Assembly (NCBI RefSeq): GCF_009617895.1
Contig: NZ_BLAW01000001.1
Span: forward strand, 611,001 to 675,000
Direction: 5' to 3'
DNA length: 64,000 nt
Origin: Prolixibacter sp. SD074
GTDB lineage: Bacteria; Bacteroidota; Bacteroidia; Bacteroidales; Prolixibacteraceae
Positions 23,399 through 31,734 of the stretch are shown here, piece by piece (position 1 is the first letter of the stretch; each line of letters opens with the position of its first letter). The notes under the pieces were generated by a model that had not been told where the DNA came from, did no database searches, and saw only the letters and a list, made by a program, of their open reading frames with translations. Position numbers and translations under genes: made by a program.

Positions 23399-25837
23399 CT
23401 ATTCCGGATAGATGGGCGGGAACTGTTTGGGATCGGCTTCATTCATTATTTCGTAAATGGCGTCAAACACATCCTCGGCATTCGGGTTCGAGAAGTAATC
23501 GCCGTCGGTTGTATAGGCCGGACGGTGCGATTGGGCTGTGATAGTTTTTGGTGCGGAGTCGAGCTGGAAATACCCGTGCTGTTTCTCCATCACATGTTGC
23601 ATCATAAAGGCTGTTGTTCCGCCCGGCACGTCTTCATCGAAGAAGACAATGCGGTTGGTTTTCGAAAGTGATTTCCCAATAACGCCGGTGGTATCGAACG
23701 GCAACAACGTTTGCACATCAATCAGTTCCACGCTGATGCCAAAGTCTTCCAGTTGTTTTACCGCTTCCTGGGCAATGCGTACGCAGGAACCATAAGTAAC
23801 CAGCGTTACGTCTGTTCCCTCGTGCATGATTTCGGGAATACCGAGCGGCACTTTGAACTCGCCCAGGTTTTCCGGACATTTCTCCCGGATTCGGTAACCA
23901 TTTAGCGACTCAACTACCAGCGCCGGATCATCCGATTCCAACAGCGTGTTATACATACCGGCTGCCTGTGTCATATTGCGCGGTACACAAACGTGTATTC
24001 CCCGTAGCGAGTTGATGATCATGCTAAGTGGTGAACCGGAATGCCAGATACCAATCAACCGGTGCCCGCGGGTGCGGATAATGACCGGTGCTTTTTGTGC
24101 GCCGGCGGTACGCCAGTGCAGCGTGGCTAAATCGTCGCTAAGCGTTTGCAGCGCATACAGGATATAGTCGAAGTACTGTATCTCGATAATCGGGCGCATT
24201 CCGCGCAATGCTAGACCAATTCCTTGTCCCAGGATGGTTGTTTCGCGGATACCGGTGTCGGTTACCCGGAGTTCGCCATATTTGGCCTGCATGCCTTCCA
24301 GTCCTTTGTTGACATCGCCCAACGCGCCGGTATCTTCGCCAAAGGTGACCAATAACGGGTATTTGGCAAACAGCTTATCAAAGTTTTTCAGCAGTACTTC
24401 ACGGCCGGGAATGGTTTCCGATTTTGCGGTGAAGACCGGCGGAACAGCGGTTGATTTTACGGCTGCAAAATCCGTTTCACTGTATAGTTTGCTGCTGTAT
24501 CGTTCGTGGTTCTGTACCGCCTGTTCTTTCAACCAGTTGGAAAGCTGAAGCTGAAGGCTCCGTTTGGCCGGGCAGGTGCGGCAAACATTCCGCATGATTT
24601 TCCGGACCGAGCTGACGGTATCCTTTCGGATGGGGTACTTGATTTTTTTTAATGTGCCGGCAATGGCGTCCACTTCATCACTGAGGGCATCTACGCAACT
24701 GCAGGAACGGCCTTCCACTATACGAACCAGTTCGTCGCGCTCCTTTTGTACCGGAGTCTTGATATTTTTCCAGGCTTTGTCCTTCGCTTTTCGCGCGATG
24801 TCTTCCGCCTCTTTTTCCAACGATTTTAGTTCTTCTTCAGTGGCGATTCCTTCTACCAACAGCCATTCTTTCATTTTCAGAATAGCATCGAACTCGGCTT
24901 CCCATTCCAGGCGTTCTTTCGGTTTGTAACGTTCATGCGAACCTGACGAAGAGTGCCCCATCGGCTGGGTTAATTCCGTTACATGGAAAAGAACCGGAAT
25001 ATGCTTTTCCCGGCAACGGGCAATGCCTTCGCCATACATTTCCAGCAGGCGTGCATAATCCCATCCTTTTGCACGGTAAATCAAAATACCGTTTTCATCG
25101 CCCTTGTGCTTTTCAAAACCACTCAGCACTTCTGAAATGTTGGCTTTGGCAATCTGATATTTTCCGGGAACGGAAATACCATATCCATCATCCCATACCG
25201 AGAGTGCCAGCGGGACCTGCAATACCGCCGATGCATTGACGGTTTCCCAGAAATGGCCTTCGGCAGAGCTGGCATCGCCAATAGTGCCAAAAACCACTTC
25301 GTTACCCAAATCGGAAAACTGTGTGTACTCGTGTAAATCTTTGTTGTTCCGGTAAAGTTTCGATGCGTATGCCAGTCCAACCATGCGAGGCATTTGACCG
25401 GCAGTGGGAGCAATGTCGGAGGCGGTGTTTTTTTGTTCGACCAGGTTGAGCCACTGGCCGTCGGGTGTTACGTTGGGCGTACCATAATGGTTCACCATCG
25501 AGCGGCCGGCGTTTCCCGGATTGGCTTTTGCATCCGTGTCGCCATACAATTGTGCAAATAGTTCTTCGGGAGTCGTCATCCCGGCGGCCAGCATAAACGT
25601 CTGGTCGCGATAATAGCCTGAACGCCAATCGCCCTCTCTGAAAAAGTGGGCCATGGCCAACTGAGCGATCTCTTTTCCATCGCCAAAGATTCCGAAGTCG
25701 GCGTTACCCCTTAACACCTCCTTGCGTCCGATAAAACTGATTTGCCGACTGATGTGCGCCAGCTTGTAGTCATTCAGGATATCTTCTTTGGACAAATTTT
25801 TAAGAACTTTCCCGTAAGGGATTTCTAATGTTGACAT
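23399..25837 (-). CDS. 2-oxoacid dehydrogenase E1, fused alpha and beta subunits
   Basis: An 812-residue thiamine-diphosphate enzyme that decarboxylates a 2-oxoacid and transfers the acyl group to a lipoyl E2. Residues about 20-400 are the E1 alpha part, with the ThDP/Mg motif GTIGDASSAEG and WDDGYGIS. Residues about 455-812 are the E1 beta part (TFGEDTGALGDVNKG, RVTDTGIRE, RTRGHRLIGIWHSG, VTYGSCVRIAQEA). Fused alpha-beta E1s of this kind are common in Bacteroidota and are usually annotated as branched-chain or pyruvate-type E1; the substrate is not certain. No E2 or E3 gene is adjacent. GC-rich codons. Confidence 0.92.
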   Translation of the reverse strand: MSTLEIPYGKVLKNLSKEDILNDYKLAHISRQISFIGRKEVLRGNADFGIFGDGKEIAQLAMAHFFREGDWRSGYYRDQTFMLAAGMTTPEELFAQLYGDTDAKANPGNAGRSMVNHYGTPNVTPDGQWLNLVEQKNTASDIAPTAGQMPRMVGLAYASKLYRNNKDLHEYTQFSDLGNEVVFGTIGDASSAEGHFWETVNASAVLQVPLALSVWDDGYGISVPGKYQIAKANISEVLSGFEKHKGDENGILIYRAKGWDYARLLEMYGEGIARCREKHIPVLFHVTELTQPMGHSSSGSHERYKPKERLEWEAEFDAILKMKEWLLVEGIATEEELKSLEKEAEDIARKAKDKAWKNIKTPVQKERDELVRIVEGRSCSCVDALSDEVDAIAGTLKKIKYPIRKDTVSSVRKIMRNVCRTCPAKRSLQLQLSNWLKEQAVQNHERYSSKLYSETDFAAVKSTAVPPVFTAKSETIPGREVLLKNFDKLFAKYPLLVTFGEDTGALGDVNKGLEGMQAKYGELRVTDTGIRETTILGQGIGLALRGMRPIIEIQYFDYILYALQTLSDDLATLHWRTAGAQKAPVIIRTRGHRLIGIWHSGSPLSMIINSLRGIHVCVPRNMTQAAGMYNTLLESDDPALVVESLNGYRIREKCPENLGEFKVPLGIPEIMHEGTDVTLVTYGSCVRIAQEAVKQLEDFGISVELIDVQTLLPFDTTGVIGKSLSKTNRIVFFDEDVPGGTTAFMMQHVMEKQHGYFQLDSAPKTITAQSHRPAYTTDGDYFSNPNAEDVFDAIYEIMNEADPKQFPPIYPE

Positions 25838-26143
25838 ATGAGCTTGCTTAGTATTTTCTTTCGACGTGAAAATTATAAAGATTTAATCTTAATAAAAGAG
25901 ATTTATATCACGCCCTCCTAATTTTTTCACCTTTATAACCGATTTCTTCACTTAATATTCGACCCAATCGTACCATAAATACAAGAATTGATCGAACATT
26001 TTTCGTCCTGAAAACAACCATGGCTGGATTTCGTTCATTGGTCAATGGCAATTTCTTCCTGGCCGATGTGGTAATTATCAGCAGGGTAATGTTTTATTGC
26101 ATACACTTTATCCCGGAATTCTTTTTTGAGCCTGACTGAAGGG
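25838..26143. other. Intergenic region with a possible coding remnant
   Basis: This 306-bp gap precedes the leftward E1 gene and holds its promoter. At 26042-26133 on the minus strand, just after the N-acetyltransferase stop, an unpunctuated stretch reads RLKKEFRDKVYAIKHYP then ADNYHIGQEEIAIDQ and a stop. It looks protein-like but has no start and no family I can name; possibly the end of a lost gene. Confidence 0.3.
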
Positions 26144-26902
26144 CTACTTATTCAAATACCGTCCGAAATACGTGAAAAGAAGCGTGTTGAATTCCTCTTT
26201 ACTGTTCACTGGTTTTTCCTGCGTCATTTCCTGTTTTCGACTGATTGTGAGCAGGTCATCGGTTAAGGTAATGCGTCCACCATCGGTTGGAAGGGTAATC
26301 ATTCGCTTTTGCGTGAAGTGTGAATCGGGGCTGGTTTGATGATATTGGCACATGGCCTCAAATTCCTGGTATTCCCGGTGTTTGTTTTCAAAAATGTAAA
26401 CCGGCTGCCAGACCTCTTTCTCTTGTTTGTTTACCCGGTAGTAAATTTCTTTGTAGCGGTCAATCCGGAATATTCCTCTTTCATCATGTTGTGGTGCCGT
26501 TGTATCAAGTTGAAGCGGCGCAAAAGCAAATTCTCCGAATCCAACATCGGTGAGATAATCGGTGCCATCAATGGAAACAACGACGGCCAGGTGATCATAT
26601 TCCGGTGCATATTTACCGTGGTGAAGTACCCGGACGGAAATGCGCCGTGTTTTAAAGCCAAGTTCGCTGAGGAGTTCATAAAACAAGCCATTCAGCTCGT
26701 AGCAAAACCCTCCTTGGTGTTGGAGGACAACCTTGTTATAAATGGCCTCCGTATTCAAATGGATGGAAACTTTCCGGTGAATGTCCAGGTTCTCGAATGG
26801 AACATGGAGCAAATGTGCTTTTTGTAGTTGCGTTAACGTTTGAAGGGATACGGAGGTCTGACCGTTATAGTGAATGCGTCGGAGGTAATTTTTTGTATTC
26901 AT
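26144..26902 (-). CDS. nat: Arylamine N-acetyltransferase
   Basis: A 252-residue NAT that transfers acetyl from acetyl-CoA to arylamines, hydrazines or arylhydroxylamines via a Cys intermediate. The catalytic triad is complete: Cys67 in GGFCYELNG, His104 in EYDHLAVVV and Asp119 in LTDVGFGE. N-terminal HVPFENLDIH is also conserved. The frame extends to 26944, but MNTKNYLRRI at 26902 is the family-like start. It is preceded by an unknown gene in the same orientation and is probably an accessory detoxification enzyme. Confidence 0.93.
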   Translation of the reverse strand: MNTKNYLRRIHYNGQTSVSLQTLTQLQKAHLLHVPFENLDIHRKVSIHLNTEAIYNKVVLQHQGGFCYELNGLFYELLSELGFKTRRISVRVLHHGKYAPEYDHLAVVVSIDGTDYLTDVGFGEFAFAPLQLDTTAPQHDERGIFRIDRYKEIYYRVNKQEKEVWQPVYIFENKHREYQEFEAMCQYHQTSPDSHFTQKRMITLPTDGGRITLTDDLLTISRKQEMTQEKPVNSKEEFNTLLFTYFGRYLNK

Positions 26903-27032
26903 CAATTTTCGGCGGTGCTTTATGTACATTATATTATTGTTCAATTCATTCAGCTAACTATTGCATGGGCCATTTTGTCGAAAATGAGCATATTCGAAAC
27001 TGATAGCTCTCAGGAATTCTCTTTTCAGTTAG

Positions 27033-27482
27033 TTAAATCTGCACTTCGTAAATCCCCAACTGGTTGCGGGGAATGTTTCTCACCACGAATGCTCCAGTTT
27101 CAGGAATATCCTCTACCAAATCGAACTGCTTGCAATTTTGGTGAAGTCCCGAAAATACGAGCGTGATACGGTGAAGTTTATTTTTGTCAGGAACAGGATA
27201 CCAATCAGGATACAGCGAAATATTCCAGGCAGCCATCAATTGGCTGCGGTAATTATTCTCGCGGTCGATGAGATAGGTTGTTGGCCAGATACGAACCGGA
27301 CCAATAACGCCCGAAAGTGTTCCGGGTAGGATGGTACATTGCAGTATTATCTGTCGCTCCCGTTCTGTCTGCTTCAGAAGTTTCAGGGAGTGGTGCCTCG
27401 ATATCAACCGGAAATTATCCAGTTCTTCGTTAGCGACCCGCTTTTCCTGCTGGTGGCTGTTTTGGGGGGGAAATTCCTTCAT
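27033..27482 (-). CDS. Conserved-looking protein of unknown function
   Basis: A 149-residue soluble protein without signal peptide or transmembrane helix. Visible features: a charged N-terminus (QQEKRVANEELDNF), a beta-rich middle (IILQCTILPGTLSGVIGPVRIWPTTY with LIDRENNYRS), and an ordered C-terminus ending VVRNIPRNQLGIYEVQI. The composition and pattern look like a genuine folded protein, but I recognise no family. It lies between the DedA/ATP-grasp gene and nat in the same direction, each separated by more than 100 bp, so a shared operon is uncertain. Confidence 0.65.
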   Translation of the reverse strand: MKEFPPQNSHQQEKRVANEELDNFRLISRHHSLKLLKQTERERQIILQCTILPGTLSGVIGPVRIWPTTYLIDRENNYRSQLMAAWNISLYPDWYPVPDKNKLHRITLVFSGLHQNCKQFDLVEDIPETGAFVVRNIPRNQLGIYEVQI

Positions 27483-27707
27483 ATCCTAAAGCTAAGAAAT
27501 TTAGATCAGGAATGGAAGAGCTGAAGACCATGAAATAGAGTGAGATGGCGTTAAAATCATTTTTTTAACAATTGGCCCTTCCTGTCGGGCATCATTTTCA
27601 TTGCAGCTTTTCCTCATCGGGTTATCTCTGTCGAAAGCCTATTTATCCGATTTCATCAAACAATCAAAAGGTTCGCCCCCATACATTGATAACAAGATGG
27701 TGTCTTT

Positions 27708-29444
27708 CTAGCTCGCCGGCGGATATTGATCGATGAGTTTGTTCTGTTTTTTGGCGGCTTTCAGGAAATCGATGATCGTCATGGGTTTGTAGCCGCGCGA
27801 ACGGTTCAGGTCGCCGACTTTGAAAAGCAGGCTTTGCGATTTGAACAGCGCTTTGTACAGTTTGAAGATGGAAACCTCGGGATCCCAGGCGCTGATGGCT
27901 TCCGAGCCTGCGCCGTTGATTTCGATGATGGAAAATCCTTCGCCTTTTTGCAGCAGTTCGGTCGATTCGAAGCGCACATCGAAGCGGCCGAAGTAGAACT
28001 CCGGCATGCTTTTCGCGATGGCATCGAAGCGCCCGGTCAACTCCGGGGTAATCAAATGACTGGCATCGCGGTAGAGGCCGCCTACGCGGATGCTCCCGAT
28101 AAACGACAGCCGAATCAGCTCACCATCGGCCGGCACCATGTCGAGGTACTGCTTTTCGAGGCTCATGTGTTCTGTTTTCCCGCCCAGGTAATAATTGGCG
28201 CGGGTTTTCATGCGCGGGTTGTTGCGGATAAGGTCCCGCAGGGGCGATGTCCCGTCGCCGTACACATACGGGAAATAGCGCAACGTCACCGAAATCACCT
28301 TACCGTGTTCTTCGCCCGGATAACGGACGTAAAAAATACCCGCTTCGCCGTCGTGTTGCACCGGGCGCTGCAGCAGCAGTTTTTCCCCGGTAGGGTATTC
28401 ATCCAGGTAATGAAGCAGGTGGGCATCCTCTTCCACCAGGCGTACGCCGTAGCCCTGCCAGCCTACGTCGGGCTTCACCACTACCGGGAACTCCAGCCCT
28501 TTTTCCTTCATCAGCGAAAGCGCGTCCTGCAAATCGGCATCCACGCCCTTGCCGTTTCGTTCGAAGGTCACAAACTCGGCTACCCATTGCTGGTGGTTGC
28601 CGCCAACCTGTTGCATGATATCGCTCTTCGACTCGCCCCAGAAACCACCGGTTTCAATCATGGGGTTCGACACAGTGGGCAGGGTCAGTGAACGATAACG
28701 CGCCGACAGGAATAACCAGCGTAATCCTACCGGGATATAAAATAATCCGTTGGGGAGGCGTTCGGCCAACGAAACGAGCCGTTTCAGCCCGTCGGGTGAC
28801 GGCATCCCGGTATGCCGGTTTTTCCGTCCGGACTTATAGGTTTTCATCATTTTCAAAAATGAGGGAGCTTCGCCGTCGTCGAGTGCCCGTTCGGTCACCT
28901 TGGCAAACTTCGGTTTCAGCAGGCTGGTGGAGGCGAATACGATAACGATGATGGCGACCAGTATCCACGCCCAGTAGTTCAGGTGGACCAGCACCAAATC
29001 GCCAAAGACAATCACCAGCGTAAGGGCGATGGAGGTGTACACGCCGCCGATAATGGTCGACAGCAGGGTGAACCGTCCCAGCGGGATTTTGAACCAGCCG
29101 CATGCCACGAAAGTAGGGAAGAGGAGGCCGGGAGTGAGGCGGCACATGACGAGTACCTTCGTCAGGTTCGATTCAATCCAGTTGTGGAGCCGTTCGACCT
29201 TAGGGCCGATGATTTTCCGGCGCAGCCAGGCGTTCTTCTGGGCGAACCGTCCGAGCAGGTAAATCAGCACATCGCCGGCCACAATTCCCGTGTAAACGGC
29301 GGTGTACACCAACACGAGGGGCACATGGTGTTCGACACGCGAGAACCCGGCCGCCAGTATGGCAGCATCCTCGTGAATAAAGGTTAAGAAGAATATTGCG
29401 AGAAAATGCTTTAACCATGTGAGGTTAAAGAGTAATGTTGTCAT
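27708..29444 (-). CDS. DedA/VTT membrane domain fused to an ATP-grasp ligase domain
   Basis: A 578-residue fusion. Residues about 5-180 form a DedA-type (VTT) domain with re-entrant loops and transmembrane helices: an acidic HEDAAILAAGF, a GDVLIYLLGR motif, and the conserved RLTPGLLFPTFVACGW. A linker (about 205-300) includes ERLPNGLFYIPVGLRWL, SLTLPTVSNPMI and GGFWGESKSDI, seen in a group of membrane-linked ATP-grasp proteins often labelled D-Ala-D-Ala ligase-like. Residues about 320-530 are ATP-grasp: VVVKPDVGWQGYGVRLV binds ATP, and FGRFDVRFES and IIEINGAGSE carry metal ligands. DedA proteins move lipid-linked phosphates such as undecaprenyl phosphate. The fusion suggests ligation coupled to lipid transport. 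The substrate is unknown; GC-rich gene. Confidence 0.8.
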   Translation of the reverse strand: MTTLLFNLTWLKHFLAIFFLTFIHEDAAILAAGFSRVEHHVPLVLVYTAVYTGIVAGDVLIYLLGRFAQKNAWLRRKIIGPKVERLHNWIESNLTKVLVMCRLTPGLLFPTFVACGWFKIPLGRFTLLSTIIGGVYTSIALTLVIVFGDLVLVHLNYWAWILVAIIVIVFASTSLLKPKFAKVTERALDDGEAPSFLKMMKTYKSGRKNRHTGMPSPDGLKRLVSLAERLPNGLFYIPVGLRWLFLSARYRSLTLPTVSNPMIETGGFWGESKSDIMQQVGGNHQQWVAEFVTFERNGKGVDADLQDALSLMKEKGLEFPVVVKPDVGWQGYGVRLVEEDAHLLHYLDEYPTGEKLLLQRPVQHDGEAGIFYVRYPGEEHGKVISVTLRYFPYVYGDGTSPLRDLIRNNPRMKTRANYYLGGKTEHMSLEKQYLDMVPADGELIRLSFIGSIRVGGLYRDASHLITPELTGRFDAIAKSMPEFYFGRFDVRFESTELLQKGEGFSIIEINGAGSEAISAWDPEVSIFKLYKALFKSQSLLFKVGDLNRSRGYKPMTIIDFLKAAKKQNKLIDQYPPAS

Positions 29445-29739
29445 ATCTGCGTCGTTATGATGTACCCTTTTTGTCGTCAGGCTCTGCCAACGGTGCGCCT
29501 TTCACCGGAACTAAAGTACTCAATTTGTTTTATTATTTATCAGGTAGAAGTTGAAAAATGCTGTTGGCCCGCTGGCCCCTTCATTACCTGCTTGTTTCCC
29601 CATTAGACAGCCGGGTACCCGCTTCGTTACACACGCTCCGCGTATTTGTGAATGGTATTGCCCGGTGTACCGGTTCTGGTGGTGGTTATCCGTTGCATTC
29701 CAGCCCATTGAAGCAAACGGCCCCTTTTGTGTGACCGGT
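29445..29739. other. Region without a convincing gene
   Basis: A plus-strand frame (29551-29820, 89 residues) is open, but its composition is poor (many Pro, Cys, Trp) and its end is the tandem repeat, so I do not call it a gene. The promoter of the leftward DedA/ATP-grasp gene must lie near 29445-29500. Confidence 0.35.
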
Positions 29740-29802
29740 GACGGCCGTTGTATTGCAACTGACGGTCGATATTTGTCCGGAGACGGTCGTTGTATGTCCG
29801 AG
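29740..29802 (+). repeat. Three tandem copies of a 21-nt unit
   Basis: Units at 29740-29760, 29761-29781 and 29782-29802 each begin GACGGyCG and read GDGRCIAT/DGRYLSG/DGRCMSE-like heptapeptides in one frame. A degenerate fourth unit (AACGGCCCC) precedes them. The 21-nt period preserves reading frame. The array borders the decayed restriction locus. Confidence 0.65.
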
Positions 29803-29804
29803 TT

Positions 29805-30017
29805 TCATTGCATTATCTGAAATTCAGACCTTTTGATTTTCAAAATACAAACTACCGCAATATGCACCAACTCTTCCAATCTATACGCCGAAATCTTCTT
29901 AGAAAAAGGTTGTAAAACTTCCATTGCGTTTTTCTTCGCAATAATTTCTTTTGGGATACTTTCAGAGGGATTAATTTCGAGAAAATTATCTAGTTTATAT
30001 GTTTTCCATTCACTCAT
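29805..30017 (-). pseudogene. hsdS: Type I restriction specificity subunit, N-terminal remnant
   Basis: From the Met at 30015-30017 the frame reads MSEWKTYKLDNFLEINPSES, then IPKEIIAKKNAMEVLQPF and KKISAYRLEELVHIA. This matches the start of HsdS target-recognition domains (WKxYKLGDLVEINP, AKKxxMExL). Only about 50 recognisable residues remain of about 400; then the frame degenerates and ends at 29805. It is open continuously with the upstream GIY-YIG remnant. Confidence 0.7.
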
Positions 30018-30116
30018 TGGTGTTTTGTTTTTAGCGTTGCCTTCGAGAGCCTCAGGCAACGGTTGGTTGTCTTTCGGGTGGGTGAGGTTCTCGAAGGCAC
30101 CTTTCATCTTCCCGGA

Positions 30117-30365
30117 GCCACCCTTATCCCGATATGCCTTTGCCAACTCCGGAGGCATATCCATGTTTCCGTTTATCAGCGCTTCCTTCTTTTTCCGGCT
30201 CCAGCCTTGTTCCTGTTTTTCGCGATAAAAGGCATCGTCTATTCTTGCGTATTCTTCATAATAAACCAGGCGTACAGGCAAATGCTTCCGGGTATGGTTA
30301 GCTCCCTCGCCTGATTGGTGCTGTGCAAGCCTTTGCTCCAAATCTTTTGTGCTTTCGGTGTAATT
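30117..30365 (-). pseudogene. GIY-YIG nuclease remnant
   Basis: The frame reads STKDLEQRLAQHQSGEGANH, TRKHLPVRLVYYEEY and FYREKQEQGWSRKKKEALI, typical of the C-terminal two thirds of small UvrC-like GIY-YIG nucleases. The initial GIY...YIG strands are missing and the expected YYTGST is NYTEST. It is followed in frame by a linker and the HsdS start, an order (hsdM, GIY-YIG, hsdS) consistent with a former type I restriction-modification operon. Confidence 0.7.
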
Positions 30366-30396
30366 TATAGGCGGCCGAGCTTGTTGAGGCCCGCCG

Positions 30397-30480
30397 GTTG
30401 CGGTAGGTATCGGCAATTTTTTTGATATCGTCACCCGAAAGTTCCCGGGTGCGGCGGTTAATTAAATACACGAAAACGTG
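30397..30480 (-). pseudogene. hsdM: Type I methyltransferase subunit C-terminal remnant
   Basis: A short frame reads VFVYLINRRTRELSGDDIKK then IADTYRN, matching the end of HsdM, where KRTRELSxEDIxKIAxTYxxW is a common C-terminal motif. Nothing of the methyltransferase core (NPPF) is present. It overlaps in another frame the end of the 44-residue frame at 30458-30592. Confidence 0.6.
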
Positions 30481-30592
30481 TCCCAGCACATCGCATGTTT
30501 TTCAGGATGGGATAATTGTCTGAACCAGGATGGCGAAGATTGACATGATTACGCAGACGGGTGGCAATGGCATTGTCGGAAACGTGGTACAT
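30458..30592 (-). CDS. 44-residue frame after the hsdS remnant
   Basis: It starts 4 bp after the hsdS remnant stop and reads MYHVSDNAIATRLRNHVNLR then HPGSDNYPILKNMRCAGTRF. The spacing is operon-like and residues 1-32 look like the start of a real protein, but the end appears to be fused to hsdM-like DNA. I do not recognise it. It may be the truncated start of an accessory gene of the restriction locus. Confidence 0.35.
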   Translation of the reverse strand: MYHVSDNAIATRLRNHVNLRHPGSDNYPILKNMRCAGTRFRVFN

Positions 30593-30596
30593 GATT

Positions 30597-30779
30597 TTAT
30601 ATTGACGGTTTATATTGCGTTTCCGGTTCCGCCGCCATTAACAAACCTTCATCATTCAAAGTCAACTTACCTTTAAATGCCTTTTGGCTTAAACTGCCAT
30701 ACAGGTTTTCCAATTCCTGTAAACTTTGTTGGTATTTTTGACTGAATATAGAAACTTCCTTTTTATGATAATAACTTGT
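30597..30779 (-). pseudogene. hsdS: Type I specificity subunit C-terminal remnant
   Basis: The frame reads FSQKYQQSLQELENLYGSLS then QKAFKGKLTLNDEGLLMAAEP and stops at 30597-30599. This is the conserved C-terminal coiled helix of HsdS (ELExLYxSLxQKAFxGEL). It lacks a start and all of the target recognition domains. It is upstream, in transcription order, of the hsdM, GIY-YIG and hsdS-N remnants, so the locus originally had more than one hsdS piece or has been rearranged. Upstream, 30780-30896 is the leader of the SPOR gene. Confidence 0.7.
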
Positions 30780-30896
30780 GTTTTTTATCTATCTTTATTC
30801 TTGTTAATTTGCAGTTTTAATTCCGCTCAACTGTCGAAATGGAGGCCACCGTGGCAGTTTGGAAAAAATAACTTATAATTTTAAATATCAACAAAA

Positions 30897-31709
30897 ATGG
30901 AGTTTAAACGGATTTACATGTTGATCCTGACCGGATTTTTTGCCTGGCAGGCAAGCGCATCGAATTTATCGAATAATCTGATCATTATTGGTTCTTTTCA
31001 TCACAAAGCCAATGCTGTCCGGCAGAAGAAGAAGATGGTTCGCAAAGGTTATCCATGTAACATTTATTCGTATCACACTTTTTATCGTGTTGGACTGGGG
31101 CCTTATGCCAGCCGGGGACAAGCCATTAGCAAAAGAAATGAGCTGGTTTTAGAGAAAGACATTGTTCCCAAATCATGGGTTTTGGATCTCGGTCAATTTG
31201 CATTAGATGCTACTGATTCAGATTCTCGTTCTGCATCGTTTTCAATTGTTGTCGGCTCATTCCAGGTTTATCGCAATGCTATTCGTCTGCAAGATAGATT
31301 AAAACAAAATGGTGAGTTAGCTATTGTTGATCATACTCAAAATGGAATGTATCATGTGCAAGTTGGAAGTTATTCCTCGTTGCATAACGCCAAAGACGAG
31401 ATGCGTAATTTTATTAGCGAAGGAAAGATTGACAAGTATTCGTTTATCATTGCTATTAGAGAAAATAGAATAGTGGTCAGTCAAAATAATCCACTTGCAG
31501 CTAGCGGTTCAGCTTCCAGTAATGTGGATTCAAAGCCACTAAACAGCCAAGCTGATTTTTCTACTAAGGAGGATATAACAATGAATTCGAATGATGTGAA
31601 TGAATCAGCATCAGATTCAATGGGAGAGAAGGATTTGTATGATAATTCCACTCGTGAGGTAGCGACGAAAAAAAACTGGTCGCATTGGGAATCGGTTATT
31701 AAACATTAG
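30897..31709 (+). CDS. SPOR-domain protein, secreted
   Basis: A 270-residue protein with a signal peptide (about 1-22, ending ASA) and two SPOR-like repeats (about 27-95: LIIIGSFHHKANAVRQKKKM, YRVGLGPYASRGQA; about 113-187: FSIVVGSFQVYRNAIRLQD, YHVQVGSYSSLHNAKDEM). SPOR domains bind glycan strands of peptidoglycan lacking stem peptides. The C-terminal 70 residues are Ser/Asn/Asp-rich and probably disordered. It is AT-richer than its surroundings and stands alone between a decayed restriction locus and a MITE-like element, so it may be an accessory gene. Confidence 0.8.
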   Translation: MEFKRIYMLILTGFFAWQASASNLSNNLIIIGSFHHKANAVRQKKKMVRKGYPCNIYSYHTFYRVGLGPYASRGQAISKRNELVLEKDIVPKSWVLDLGQFALDATDSDSRSASFSIVVGSFQVYRNAIRLQDRLKQNGELAIVDHTQNGMYHVQVGSYSSLHNAKDEMRNFISEGKIDKYSFIIAIRENRIVVSQNNPLAASGSASSNVDSKPLNSQADFSTKEDITMNSNDVNESASDSMGEKDLYDNSTREVATKKNWSHWESVIKH

Positions 31710-31734
31710 GCAATAAAACATCCATAACGGGATA

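Noticed and set aside
27726-28691. 321-residue plus-strand open frame
   Set aside because: Antisense to the DedA/ATP-grasp gene; a product of GC-rich codon bias, with no domain logic.
29740-29802. Possible CRISPR-like array
   Set aside because: The units are directly tandem without spacers and there are no cas genes.
29551-29820. 89-residue frame containing the 21-nt repeat
   Set aside because: Poor composition and no recognisable start context; reported as a repeat instead of a gene.
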